A stretch of 15,845 nucleotides of DNA from JBDIBB01 sp039812685 (GCA_039812685.1 JBDIBB010000091.1:1-15845); one strand, 5' to 3'. Counted from the stretch's first letter, positions 1-14,370 are shown. Made by a program: numbers and translations. The notes: generated from the letters alone by a model not told the origin.

Positions 1-311
1 CCGCCCCCGGCCCGCCCGCCTGCCGGCAGGTCCACGGCGCGGCGGCCGCCGGCCGTCGCGTCGCGTGCGCCCGGATCGAGCACGAGCGTCGGCGCGTCAC
101 CCGCCGGAACGCCCTCGGCTTCGAGGGCCGGCACGACCACCGTGGAAGCGAGCGGGTCGGCGCCGCCGGCCGGCGCCCACGGGCCCAGGATCACGGTCGC
201 CTCGCCCCCGCGCGCATGGCGCCAGGCGACGGAATCGTCGACGATCACGGTCGGATCGTCGGGCGAGGCAAGGCGAACGACGGTTGAATCCACGGCCCCC
301 CCTGGCGTCAC
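1..311 (-). CDS. Partial unknown protein, running off the left edge
   Basis: An open frame on the minus strand runs from an upstream TGA near 350 to the left edge and has no ATG. The likely starts are GTG at 311 or GTG at 293; the second follows a G-rich stretch. The translation begins VDSTVVRLASPDDPTVIVDD and continues with a Val-, Asp- and Pro-rich segment containing VILGPWAPAGG and PTLVLDPGA. Codons end mostly in G or C, unlike the arginine- and proline-rich translations of the other frames here, which supports real coding. No domain or motif is recognised, and the C-terminal part is outside the window. It is divergent from the universal stress gene. An alternative is non-coding GC-rich DNA that happens to lack stops. 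Confidence 0.42.
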   Translation of the reverse strand, partial: MTPGGAVDSTVVRLASPDDPTVIVDDSVAWRHARGGEATVILGPWAPAGGADPLASTVVVPALEAEGVPAGDAPTLVLDPGARDATAGGRRAVDLPAGGRAGG

Positions 312-620
312 CCGCCGCGGCCCTGCGGGCGGTGCTGCACCATCGCGGCGCAGTCAACGGCCGATCCGCCAATCGGCCTGCGGCGCGCCGGCCTTTACTG
401 GAGACTGCCGCAAGGCTGGAGGCAGGTAACAGGATCGGCCTGGCCGAAGGCTCGCGTCGAGCCGCCGGGCACGACGATGGCGAGGTGATCGCGGGCCGCG
501 GCCTTCAGCCGATCTGATCCGCTCGTGCAACGGGCGCGTCCCCGCTTGGGGTTCCCGCGCGGGTAAGGTACCTTTGGAGCCGGATGTTCAACGGCCCCGC
601 GGACAACCAAAGGAGTCGTC
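312..620. other. Intergenic region between divergent genes
   Basis: No convincing gene is seen. Short palindromes occur just before the universal stress gene: CCCGCGCGGG at 554-563 and AAGGTACCTT at 565-574. TAAGGT at 564-569 could be a -10 box, but no good -35 box is placed 16-18 bases upstream, so I do not call a promoter. A short minus-strand frame at 395-500 has plausible residues but no start signal or recognisable family. Confidence 0.4.
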
Positions 621-1544
621 ATGATCGAGTTCAAGCACATCCTCTGTCCGACGGACCTGAGCGAGGCGTCGCGTCCGGCCCTGGCCTGCGCGTCGGCGTT
701 CACGGTCTGGTACGGCGCCAGGCTCTCGGTCCTGCACGCCGTGCCCACGTTCGATGCCATCCAGGTCCCGCCGGCCGCATTCGGCCAGTCGGTGCAGGTC
801 GTCTATCCCTCGAGCCGCGAAGAGGTCACGGCCGAGCTGCAGCGCCAGATCGAGGCCGTCGGCGCCACGGCCGCGTCTCCTGAACTGGTCGTGGAAGCCG
901 GCGACCCGGTCGACACCATCGTCGATCTGGCGCTGGCCCTGTCCTGCGACCTCATCGTGATGGGCACCCACGGCCGCCGCGGGTTCGATCGCCTGCTGTT
1001 CGGATCGGTCGCCGAACGGACGCTGCATCGCGCGCCGTGCCCGGTGCTCACCGTGCCACCGCACGCCTCCGCCGCGCGCGACAAGGTGACGTTCAAGCGC
1101 ATCGTGTGCGCCACCGACTTCTCGCCAGCCTCGCTGCAGGCCCTCGGGTTCGCGCTCGATCTGGCCCGGCAGGCCAACGGCGCCGTCACCGTGCTCCATT
1201 CCATCGAGTGGCTGGCTGACGAAGAGCCCCGGCAGTACGCGCACTTCAACGTCGCGGAGTTCCGCACGTACCTGATCGAGGACGCGCGCAAGCAGCTCGA
1301 CCAGCTTCTGGCCGGGGAAGAGCGCACCTGGTGCGACATCGAGAGCCTGGTGACAACGGGGCGGGCCTATCGCGAGATCCTGCGCGTCGCCGAGGAGCGC
1401 ACGGCCGATCTCATCGTGATGGGCGCGCAGGGGAAGGGAGGCCTGGGTCTGCGGCTGCTTGGTTCGGCCACCCACCAGGTGGTGCGGGGCGCCAGGTGCC
1501 CTGTGCTCACCGTTCGCGGCGCGGAGGCGCCGGCCGCGGGTTGA
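621..1544 (+). CDS. Tandem-domain universal stress protein (UspA family)
   Basis: A 307-residue cytoplasmic protein made of two Usp domains, about residues 1-147 and 155-300. Both halves keep the ATP-binding signature G-2x-G-9x-G-S: GTHGRRGFDRLLFGS at 115-129 and GAQGKGGLGLRLLGS at 268-282. Each is followed by the usual CPVLTV strand. Both domains begin with the family's FKHILCPTDLS or FKRIVCATDFS strand. Usp proteins of this ATP-binding type help cells withstand starvation, oxidative or respiratory stress; the precise role varies and is not shown here. The ATG at 621 is preceded by AAAGGAG at 609-615 with a 5-base spacer, which fixes the start. It is monocistronic, with a GC hairpin downstream. 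Two domains in one chain is a common family arrangement of about 280-310 residues. Confidence 0.95.
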   Translation: MIEFKHILCPTDLSEASRPALACASAFTVWYGARLSVLHAVPTFDAIQVPPAAFGQSVQVVYPSSREEVTAELQRQIEAVGATAASPELVVEAGDPVDTIVDLALALSCDLIVMGTHGRRGFDRLLFGSVAERTLHRAPCPVLTVPPHASAARDKVTFKRIVCATDFSPASLQALGFALDLARQANGAVTVLHSIEWLADEEPRQYAHFNVAEFRTYLIEDARKQLDQLLAGEERTWCDIESLVTTGRAYREILRVAEERTADLIVMGAQGKGGLGLRLLGSATHQVVRGARCPVLTVRGAEAPAAG

Positions 1545-1572
1545 GCCCTCGCGCCTGACCAGCGCATCCACC

Positions 1573-1601
1573 GGGGCGCCGTGCCGGCAACGCGGCGCCC
1601 C
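1573..1601 (+). terminator. GC-rich hairpin after the universal stress gene
   Basis: GGGGCGCCG at 1573-1581 pairs perfectly with CGGCGCCCC at 1593-1601, leaving an 11-base loop. It lies 29 bases after the stop codon. There is no run of T after it, so it is a possible terminator or mRNA-end stabiliser rather than a textbook intrinsic terminator. Confidence 0.45.
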
Positions 1602-1720
1602 GCCTCGACGGGCCGAAGACGCCGCCGGGCCGGCCGACGGGGGCATGAATCCAGGCCTCGGTTGCACCACGCCGGGGCCAGTTGCGGCCGGGCAGTCCGG
1701 CTGGTCGGATCGGTCGCCGC

Positions 1721-2161
1721 TCACCGGGCGTCGAAGCGATGCCCCCGGCGCCGGCCGACCGGCTGCATGGTCAGCGTCGTCTCGAAGAGTTGACCGTCGC
1801 GGCTCACGCGTACGACCACGCGCTCGCCGGCGCGTCGCACGGCGAGCAGTTCGCGTAGCCGGCGCGAGTCCTCGAACTCCACGCCGTTCACCATCAGCAC
1901 CCTGTCACCGGCCAGCAGGCCGGCACGGGCGGCCGACGATCCCTCCATCACGTAGCGGATTTCGGTGGACTCGGCGTCAAGGGTGATGCCGAGCGTACCG
2001 GGAGGGGCAGGATCGGGAACCCCGTGCACGGGCGAAGGCACGGCGAGATCCGTGTCGGGCGCGCGTGCCGGCGCCACCCAGTAGAACGGCGCGGCGGCCG
2101 CCGCCACGACCAGCGCCAGGCGTCGCAACAGCCGGAGCACGCTCGACGAGACGCTGATCAT
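1721..2161 (-). CDS. Small membrane-anchored or secreted PDZ-domain protein
   Basis: A 146-residue protein starting at ATG 2161 (MISVSSSVLRLL). GGTGG stands about 10 bases upstream. A longer frame exists upstream, but its N-terminus lacks domain character. Residues 8-32 form a positively charged then hydrophobic segment (RLLRRLALVVAAAAAPFYW), a signal anchor or signal peptide. A Pro-rich linker follows at about 34-55. Residues 56-134 are a PDZ domain: carboxylate-loop strand GTLGITLD, then SSAARAGLLAGDRVLMVNGV, then helix DSRRLRELL, then VVVRVSRDGQLFETTLT. PDZ domains of this bacterial type bind C-terminal peptides and are usually attached to proteases such as DegP or CtpA. No protease domain is present here, so it is probably an adaptor or substrate-binding protein at the membrane. 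Confidence 0.85.
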   Translation of the reverse strand: MISVSSSVLRLLRRLALVVAAAAAPFYWVAPARAPDTDLAVPSPVHGVPDPAPPGTLGITLDAESTEIRYVMEGSSAARAGLLAGDRVLMVNGVEFEDSRRLRELLAVRRAGERVVVRVSRDGQLFETTLTMQPVGRRRGHRFDAR

Positions 2162-2446
2162 TGCCAGATTCCACCGAGTGCAGCGCGCTGGCGGCGCCGC
2201 GGGCGCGGCCCCCGCTCGAAGCGCGGGCGCGAATTCCCCGGCCACCGCCCACCCGGAGACGAACCTGCGATCTGCGGTCCGCCTCCTCGCCACGCTGCGC
2301 GGGTGATTCTGACACGACCGGATGCCGGCCGGGCGATTCGTCCGGACGCCGGACCCCACGCGGCCGGCGGCGCCGGCGGCTACGCCGGCCGGTCCGGCCC
2401 TCCGTTCTCGAGCGCTGCAACCAGCGCGGCGGGCATCGACACACCA
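2162..2446. other. Non-coding spacer upstream of the PDZ gene
   Basis: This spacer lies between the PDZ gene start and the terminator of the RiPP precursor gene. Translations in all frames are Arg-, Pro- and Ala-rich without family character. Promoter elements for the PDZ gene should lie here, but I cannot pick out a clear -35/-10 pair. Confidence 0.4.
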
Positions 2447-2483
2447 GCGCGGCGGAACGGCCTCGAAGGCCGTCCCGCCGCGC
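2447..2483 (-). terminator. Strong intrinsic-type terminator of the NHLP precursor gene
   Basis: A 17-bp stem with a 3-base loop lies 28 bases after the precursor stop codon. The left arm is 2447-2463 and the right arm 2467-2483. Read as minus-strand RNA the single imperfection becomes a G-U pair, whereas on the plus strand it is an A-C mismatch, so the hairpin is best formed by the minus transcript. A TGGTGTGT stretch follows in the direction of transcription. Confidence 0.7.
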
Positions 2484-2510
2484 GTCCTGAGGTCCTGTCA
2501 GGCCCGCGGC

Positions 2511-2831
2511 CTACAGGTTGATCTGCATCATCGAGATGTTGGCCGCGCCGTACTGGTGGCAGTTCACCTCGATGTCGCCCTTGCCGCCCGCCACCTTCTC
2601 CAGGTCGGCGTCGCTCAGCTCGCCCTCGCCCGCCACGTGCGGCACCACCACGTAGGTCGTGTCGGCCGTCTCGACCACCGCCTTCACGTTCACGTTGCCC
2701 AGGCTCAGCGCGAACTGCTTCTCGATGATCGCCTTCGGGTTGGCCACCAGGGCCTCGCGATACTTCGGGTTCTCGGTCGCGAACTTCGCCAGCAGATCCT
2801 GCACCTGACCGCGCGTCATCTTCTCCGCCAT
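2511..2831 (-). CDS. RiPP precursor with nitrile-hydratase-type (NHLP/proteusin) leader
   Basis: A 106-residue precursor peptide. Residues 1-80 match the nitrile hydratase alpha-like leader: a helical N-terminus with DLLAKFATENPKYREALVAN and PKAIIEKQF, then strands NVNVKAVVETADTTYVVVP. The ending ELSDADLEKVAGG places the double-glycine cleavage site at 82-83. The 23-residue core begins KGDIEVNCHQYG and ends SMMQINL, with one Cys (91), one His and one Tyr. Leaders of this kind recruit modifying enzymes and are removed by a C39 peptidase ABC exporter. None of those genes is in the window, so it is an orphan precursor. The start at 2831 is fixed by AGGAGAG at 2838-2844; a longer upstream frame lacks support. 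A strong terminator follows, so it is a single-gene transcript. An unmodified bacteriocin-like peptide is also possible. Confidence 0.88.
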   Translation of the reverse strand: MAEKMTRGQVQDLLAKFATENPKYREALVANPKAIIEKQFALSLGNVNVKAVVETADTTYVVVPHVAGEGELSDADLEKVAGGKGDIEVNCHQYGAANISMMQINL

Positions 2832-3169
2832 GATCGTCTCTCCTGCGCCGCCCGTGGCGGCTGTTCCGGAAGTGGCCGCCGGCGCCTCATGCGCCGTCGG
2901 GTGATGCCCTCCGTAAGAGCAACCGCGGTGCCAAAGAGGCAGATCGCCGTTCTTCCGCGAATTCCCGCCAGAATTCGCGCATCCTCGGCCCACGCCCGAC
3001 CGCAGCGCCCGGGACCGGGCGAGGCCCGACACGAAGTGTTGGAGCTGGAGCCCCAACACCGACGACCGACGTACGGAGGGGGTGCGGAAGCCGACCGGGG
3101 CGTCACGCGCCACGCATGAGTCTGCTACGATGCCTGCTCGGCGATTCCACACCCACAACAGGAGGACAC
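2832..3169. promoter_or_regulatory. Divergent control region between NHLP precursor and DUF2911 genes
   Basis: This region must hold promoters for both divergent genes. For the DUF2911 gene, TACGAT at 3126-3131 is a plausible -10 box and AGGAGGA at 3160-3166 is the ribosome binding site; the -35 is weak. On the precursor side there are inverted repeats: GTGTTGG at 3036-3042 with CCAACAC at 3053-3059, GGCGGC at 2856-2861 with GCCGCC at 2875-2880, and GGCGC/GCGCC at 2881-2895. The last two lie close to the precursor start and could fold in its 5' leader. No gene is supported here. Confidence 0.4.
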
Positions 3170-3706
3170 ATGCGACGCACTACCTGCGCGCTGCTCGCGT
3201 TGGTCGCCATGGCGGCGGCCACGACACTGGCCCAGCAGACCACCCAGGTTCACCCCGGCAAGGGCGGGAGCCCGCACGTCCGCAGCCAGTGGACGGTTCA
3301 CGGTGCCAGCATCTCGATCGAGTACGGCCGGCCCTACCTCAAGGGCCGTGCGGAGGCCGAGCTGATGCCGGCCGGCAAGCCCTGGCGCACGGGGGCGGAC
3401 GAAGCGACAACCTTGAAAACGGACAAGGCCCTGAAGTTCGGTGACGTGACGGTGCCTGCCGGCACTTACACGCTCTACACCGTGCCGGAAGCCGGTCAGT
3501 GGACGCTCGCCATCAGCAAGCGCACGGGCCAGTGGGGCATTCCGGTCCAGGTGAACGACGACCTCGGGCGCGTGAAGATGGCCGTGGCGAAGACCGCCGC
3601 GCCAGTCGAGCAATTGACGATCTCGATCGACGGCGCGGCCAGCGGCGGCACGCTCCGCATCGAATGGGGCACGGTCTCCTCCACGGTGCCCTTCACGGTG
3701 GGGTAG
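3170..3706 (+). CDS. Secreted DUF2911-family protein
   Basis: A 178-residue protein starting at ATG 3170 behind AGGAGGA (3160-3166). Residues 1-21 are a Sec signal peptide (MRRTTCALLALVAMAAATTL), with likely cleavage near A21. The mature part matches DUF2911: the early SQWTVHGASISIEYGRPYLKGR, the central WRTGADEATTLKTDKALKFG and VTVPAGTYTLYTVP, WTLAISKRTGQWG, and a C-terminal beta-strand pair ending RIEWGTVSSTVPFTV. This is a beta-rich exported protein of unknown function, common in Bacteroidota and Acidobacteriota. Family proteins usually span 170-190 residues or carry extra TPR segments; this one is the short form. It is monocistronic and divergent from the RiPP precursor, with a strong hairpin downstream. 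Confidence 0.92.
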   Translation: MRRTTCALLALVAMAAATTLAQQTTQVHPGKGGSPHVRSQWTVHGASISIEYGRPYLKGRAEAELMPAGKPWRTGADEATTLKTDKALKFGDVTVPAGTYTLYTVPEAGQWTLAISKRTGQWGIPVQVNDDLGRVKMAVAKTAAPVEQLTISIDGAASGGTLRIEWGTVSSTVPFTVG

Positions 3707-3729
3707 CAGTTCGGGGAAAGAGTCGGCGC

Positions 3730-3770
3730 CGCCGGGCGTCGGTGCGGCCCCCAGGCCGCCTCGCCCGGCG
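3730..3770 (+). terminator. Nested GC hairpin after the DUF2911 gene
   Basis: The outer stem CGCCGGGCG (3730-3738) pairs with CGCCCGGCG (3762-3770). The inner stem GCGGCC (3744-3749) pairs with GGCCGC (3754-3759) around a CCCA loop. It begins 23 bases after the stop codon. No T run follows, so it is a likely but atypical terminator. Confidence 0.5.
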
Positions 3771-3884
3771 CGTCTCATCGTCGGTTCGCGGAAGATGGCC
3801 GCGCCTCGTCACTCGCACCGATGACAGTTCCGGCGGGAAGGGCCGACGGAGATCCCTGTGCGAGAATGGCGGGGCCCGACGCAC

Positions 3885-3974
3885 GGAGGGATGGCCGAGC
3901 GGTTGAAGGCAGCGGTCTTGAAAACCGCCGTAGTCGAAAGGCTACCGTGGGTTCGAATCCCACTCCCTCCGCCA
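3885..3974 (+). tRNA. tRNA-Ser (anticodon UGA)
   Basis: A complete type II tRNA of 90 bases with the CCA encoded. The acceptor stem GGAGGGA (3885-3891) pairs with TCCCTCC, followed by discriminator G and CCA at 3972-3974. The anticodon stem GCGGT/ACCGC encloses CTTGAAA, with TGA at 3919-3921. A long variable arm with GTAG/CTAC and the T arm GTGGG-TTCGAAT-CCCAC identify serine. TGTGCGAGAATGGC at 3857-3870 is probably the promoter -10 region, because the same block precedes the tRNA fragment on the right side of the window. Confidence 0.96.
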
Positions 3975-4218
3975 GCAACCCCGTATCAGAACGTTCGACG
4001 TCCGCACCTCAGAGAACCGGCGTAGCCGCTCTTCCGGAGGATGCCCGCGCGCCTCGCTGACCGGCGCGTCGAGAAGTCCTCGAGAAGTCCTCGTCGCCGC
4101 TTGCCGCGCACCGGGCTCCGGCTGAACCCGGAGAAAGATGCACAATGGCGAGTCCTCCTGTCCATGCCGTCGGTTGCTCGAAGTTCTGCCGCGAGCTTGG
4201 ACTCAAGCCGAATCAGAC
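3975..4218. other. Spacer between tRNA-Ser and hsdR
   Basis: No gene is supported. It holds an 11-base tandem repeat TCGAGAAGTCC (4069-4079 and 4080-4090) and a hairpin CTCCGG/CCGGAG (4116-4121 with 4128-4133). The hairpin could act after hsdR, but no T run follows it in that direction. No copy of the tRNA 3' end that would mark an integration site is seen. Confidence 0.45.
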
Positions 4219-7358
<3,140 letters not shown>

Positions 7359-7362
<4 letters not shown>

Positions 7363-8365
7363 TGGCCGTCCTCGAGCAGGTTGAGGACGAGCCGGATCAT
7401 GAGTTCCTTCTGCGCCGGCTCGCTCTCGGCGATCAGGAGCGCCAGCGCCACCATCGCGTTGTCGGCGAGGCGCGGCTCGCCGCTCGCGCGCAGGAGCAGA
7501 CCGTTGCGGCGCAGGTACTCGAGGAAGAAGAGCGTGCCCAGGCGCTTGTTGCCGTCCCCGAAGGGATGGTCCTTGATCACGAAGTAGAGCAGGTGCGCGG
7601 CCCGGGCCTGTGCGCTCGGGTACAACGGCTCACCACCAAAGGTCTGCTCGATCGCGCCGAGGATCCCGGCCAGGGCCCCGCCGCGCTCCTGACCAAATAG
7701 CACTCCCGCCTGGCCGTGGCCAAGCAGGTCATCCCGCAGCCGCGCGGCAGCAGCGCGGGCGTCGTCGAGCGAGAGCACCGCGGTCGGCGCCATCGGATGC
7801 CCCGGTGCCTCCGCCAGGCGCTGTTCGTCGTACTCCAGCAAGAGCCGCCAAGAGCGCGTGTAGCGCTTGACGACGTCGAGAACGGCCCGCCCCTCGTCGG
7901 TGATCATCGCGTGGGTCGTGAGCGTCCGTGCCAGCAGGCCGACCGCCTGCTCGACCTCGTCACGTCCCCGTTCGCGCAGGCGGCGCTCGTTCAAGGTATA
8001 GCCGTGCAGCAGGTGGTCGCGCAGCGTGCGGGTGGCCCAGATGCGAAACTGGGTGCCGCGTTTGGAGTTGACCCGATAGCCGACGGAGATGATGGCGTCG
8101 AGGTTGTAGTGCCTCACAGCGCGCTTTACCTGCCGGCGCCCCTCGGTCTGAACCACCGAGTATTCCTCGGTAGTTGATGCCTCATCCAACTCACCCGCGC
8201 TGAAGATGTTCTTCAGGTGGAGACCGACGTTATCGATCGAGGTGTCGAAGATCTCCGCGATCTGCCGCTGCGACAACCAAAGGGTCTCCCGCTCGACCCT
8301 GACATCGACGCGCACCTGGCCGTCTGGGGCTTCGTAGACGACGATCTCGCCGCGCTTCTCGTCCA

Positions 8366-8366
<1 letters not shown>
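7359..8366 (-). CDS. RhuM family protein with C-terminal Fic/Doc domain
   Basis: A 335-residue two-domain protein. Residues about 1-125 are a RhuM (virulence-protein-like) DNA-binding-type domain, with WLSQRQIAEIFDTSIDNVGLHLKNIF and AIISVGYRVNSKRGTQFRIWAT. Residues about 200-335 are a Fic/Doc fold with the active-site loop HPFGDGNKR (H267-R275, counting from ATG 8366), matching HxFx(D/E)GN(K/G)R. Fic enzymes transfer AMP or phosphate to protein hydroxyls; the K in this motif resembles Doc. The substrate cannot be told. ATG 8366 sits behind GGGAGG with a 7-base spacer and shares one base with the hsdS stop (TGATG). A GTG at 8369 is also possible but too close to that site. RhuM-Fic genes are often found inside type I restriction operons. 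Whether it is a toxin, a regulator or an anti-phage effector is unknown. Confidence 0.9.
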
Positions 8367-10214
<1,848 letters not shown>

Positions 10215-10328
10215 CCGCCGGCAGGCTGCCCAACCGCGAAGACCACACGCTGCGCCAACGAATGCGCGCGCGATCAGCCGTGTTCGGCGGCGGCTGAAGC
10301 CTGTCTGGCGCCCGCCACCACCGAACGG

Positions 10329-10367
10329 ATAACCGCGCGCAACTGTCGAATAACCGCGCGCGGTTAT
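10329..10367. promoter_or_regulatory. Operator-like repeats between the regulator gene and hsdS
   Basis: ATAACCGCGCGC occurs at 10329-10340 and again at 10350-10361, exactly 21 bases (two helical turns) apart. The second copy continues into a perfect 18-base palindrome, ATAACCGCGCGCGGTTAT (10350-10367). It begins 2 bases after the stop of the AlbA-type regulator gene and lies about 190 bases before hsdS. It could be an operator or recombination site. As a hairpin it would be only a short terminator. Confidence 0.5.
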
Positions 10368-10368
10368 C

Positions 10369-12056
10369 TCATGCGCGGCGCTCATACCAGGCTCCTTTCT
10401 TGCTGCCATGCTGGGCGAGCCGCCCTTCGTCCTTCAGCCGTGTGAGCAGGCGATAGGCCTGATCCGGCGACAGCCGGCACAACTCCGCCGCTTCGCGCCG
10501 CGTGATCCGGCCGTGCTTTTCCACGTACTGCAGCACCATCTGTTCCTGCTGCAGGGGCTCGAACCCTCGCTGGCGTACGTAGCCAACCTTGTCGCCGAGC
10601 AGCCGGTACGCCGCCGCGGAGAGGTGCCAGCTCCGGCCCCGTTTCTGGCCGCGCTCCTCGACGAGCCCGGCTTCGACCAGGCGGTGCAGCGCGGTGCGTG
10701 CCTGCGCTTCGGGCTTCTGCACGAGGCGGGCGGCGTCATCGGTGGTCACGCTGCGCGTCTGCCAGAGCGCGTTGAGGATGAGCAGCTCGTCGAGCGCGAG
10801 AGCGCGTCCCTGCTGCGCCTCGGTCACCAGCAGACGCACGAAGTCGAGGTTGGCCGCACCCCCGGGGACGACGACGCTCACCGTGGCCTCGTTGCTGCGT
10901 TCGTAGGAAGGCGCCGGGCGGCCGTTGCGCAGTTGCTCGAAGAAGATGGTATCGATGCCGCGCGCGGTGCGTTCGACGATCCCCGCGCGCTTGAAGGCGT
11001 CGGCCAGCAGCGGATTGCGCGGCCGCGGTGCGGTGACGAGCAGGTTGTCGAGCCGCACCCCTTCGGGGAAGCCGCCCGGACTGGAGATCTCGATCTGGTC
11101 TGTCTGCCACTGAAAGTGCACGGCACCGAGACGCTGGTAGTCGCGATGGATCAGCGCGTTGGCCAGCGCCTCCCGCAACGCCCGCTCCGGGTAGTCTGGC
11201 ACGCCCACGCGCAGCAGGCCCACCATCAGCTCCTGCTCGCGATTGCGGGCGCGGACGCGCGCCTCGCACTCCTCCATCACGCGCAGCAGAGGCCAGCGGA
11301 AGAAATCGTTGACCTCCACGTCGAGTCCGCGCAGTACCTGGAAGGCGACTTCGTGCGTGGGTACGAAGCGCTGCAACGCATCTTCCTTGGCGAAGAGCAG
11401 CAGGGCAGCCAGCCGCACGCCGTGCACGCTGCCATTGGCATCGACCACGCCGAGCGCTTTGGCGAGCTCCAGATCCGGCAGGTCGATCAGCGATTCGTCG
11501 CTTCTCCCCCGCCGTTCGCGGACGCTGCGCCGGAAGCGCTCGAACTCCAGCGGGTCGAGGTGCTCCCAGCGTGCCTCGGCAACGATCTGCGCCGAGGGGT
11601 CGAGCAGGCCGCGATCCGATTGGAGCGACTGCACCGCGTAGCCATCCATCGGCACGCAGGCCGGTCTGCCGTCACCGCCCAGCGTGCTCCGCAGAAAGAG
11701 GCCTTCGCTGGTGGCCACCGGATGGTGTTGTGCCGGCATCTCGATGACCGACACCGGCTTGCCGTCGATCGTCACGCTTTCTGCTCGTACGGCAATCGAT
11801 GGGCGCGTGCGGTTGGCGATCAGGGTGGCGATCCTGGCGGGGTCGGTCGTCTCGCCATGCCGGGGCCGGGCGCCAGTGATGCGGCCATCGTCCTCCACGC
11901 CGATCAGGAGATGGGCGGGCGCGGTCCCGATCCGGTTGGCCAGGCAGACGATCGCCTCGACCAGATCACGATCGCCGAGCGACGCGCGTTCTTCGCCTTT
12001 GAACTCGACGCTCAGGGTTTCGCCACCGTCGATCAGCTCGCGAAGCGCATCCGGCG

Positions 12057-12060
<4 letters not shown>
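10369..12060 (-). CDS. AlbA/Schlafen-domain ATP-binding putative regulator
   Basis: A 563-residue protein. Residues about 10-130 match the AlbA_2 (Schlafen-type) domain: ETLSVEFKGEERASLGDRDLVEAIVCLAN, HLLIGVEDDGRITG, and the late GLFLRSTLGGDGRPA. Residues about 290-380 match the C-terminal GHKL-like ATPase segment seen in these proteins: ALREALANALIHRDY (294-308), DQIEISSPGGFPEGV (321-335) and NPLLADAFKRAGIVERTARG (349-368). Two winged-helix regions follow: about 425-495 with TDDAARLVQKPEAQARTALH, and about 505-560 with ITRREAAELCRLSPDQAYRLL. Such proteins are annotated as ATP-binding transcriptional regulators; their reaction is not established. The ATG at 12060 overlaps the hsdM stop (ATGA), so the gene is co-translated. 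It separates hsdM from hsdS, which is unusual. It may control the operon or act as a defence accessory. Confidence 0.88.
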
Positions 12061-13664
<1,604 letters not shown>

Positions 13665-13797
13665 TGGCTACCTCACCCGAACGTGTGGCTGGCGTCGTGT
13701 CCTGAGGGTCTGACGTTCCGTCGGACTCCGGTGCCAGTTGCCAGGAGCCCCCTGCTGGAGCACCTGGCTCCACCCTGCGAGGCACCGTCTGGCCGGG

Positions 13798-13827
13798 ATT
13801 CTGCGCGGGCGCTGCACAAGGGGTCAA
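13798..13827 (-). promoter_or_regulatory. Candidate promoter of the restriction-modification operon
   Basis: On the minus strand, TTGACC (13827-13822) and CAGAAT (13803-13798) are separated by 18 bases and lie about 134 bases before the hsdM start. This is a fair sigma-70-type match in GC-rich DNA, but the leader is long and the call rests on this match alone. Confidence 0.38.
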
Positions 13828-13912
13828 GGACCTGTGGCTGCTTCGAATGAAAAGCTTGTCCGCCCCGGCTCGCCCTCTCGTTCAGTGCTCGTGCCGGGTC
13901 GGGCGGTCACGG

Positions 13913-14113
13913 CTAAACACCAAGGCCGCGGCCCATCGCGGTCGCGGCCCGACGCCGCCGCTCAGGGCTGCTTGTCTCCCAGTCCCGCCCTATGTCTCCT
14001 CCCTTCCTTCGAATTTCCGGGGCGACCTTCATCAGGAATTCGACGATGGTCTGCGTGCCCTGCGCGCCGTTGGCGAGTCGCGCGTCGAACTCGGCTGAGT
14101 CGTGGCATTTCAT
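13913..14113 (-). CDS. Short hypothetical protein or gene fragment
   Basis: A 66-residue frame starts at ATG 14113 with AAGGA very close upstream and GGGGGTG further back. The first 40 residues (MKCHDSAEFDARLANGAQGT, then QTIVEFLMKVAPEIRRKGG) have normal composition and GC-ending codons. The remainder turns Arg-rich and looks like read-through into non-coding DNA. No family is recognised. It stands upstream of the restriction operon, in the same direction, within a stretch of apparent gene debris, so a truncated gene is as likely as a small intact one. Confidence 0.35.
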   Translation of the reverse strand: MKCHDSAEFDARLANGAQGTQTIVEFLMKVAPEIRRKGGDIGRDWETSSPERRRRAATAMGRGLGV

Positions 14114-14205
14114 GATTCCTTCACCCCCTTCGACCAGGAGCGCTCCTGAGGTTGAGCGCAACCTCTGCGCACCCTCGATGCGCATCGAGCATCAACGCCA
14201 GGGGT

Positions 14206-14370
14206 GACAGGGCGGGCCACGCGGCGTTCTCCCGCAGCGAGCGGCTGACCGAGGCGAGACTCGTACGCACCATGCCGCACGTCGCCGGGCGCGAGCGGAC
14301 CACCATCGTGACGTTCACCGAGGCCGGACTGGAGCTGCTCGAAGGGCACCGCCGACCGTCATCGAGCGAC
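14206..14370 (+). pseudogene. Coding-like fragment, possible gene remnant
   Basis: About 55 codons on the plus strand have protein-like composition and GC-ending codons, including SERLTEARLVRTMPHV and RERTTIVTFTEAGLELLEGH. The final part looks like the last strand and helix of a winged-helix or relaxase-like tail, but I cannot assign a family. The frame has no suitable start or ribosome site, and its continuation to 14556 loses protein character. Confidence 0.3.

Noticed and set aside
588..1724. A 378-codon minus-strand open frame opposite the universal stress gene
   Set aside because: It is an antisense shadow of GC-rich coding sequence. Both Usp ATP-binding signatures are on the plus strand behind a strong ribosome site.
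2511..3706. A RiPP gene cluster formed by the precursor, the DUF2911 gene and the PDZ gene
   Set aside because: The genes are divergent or separated by a strong terminator, and neither neighbour has a known maturation or export role.
3960..4218. Attachment site of an integrative element at the tRNA-Ser 3' end
   Set aside because: No repeat of the tRNA 3' end was found at the other side and no integrase gene is visible in the window.
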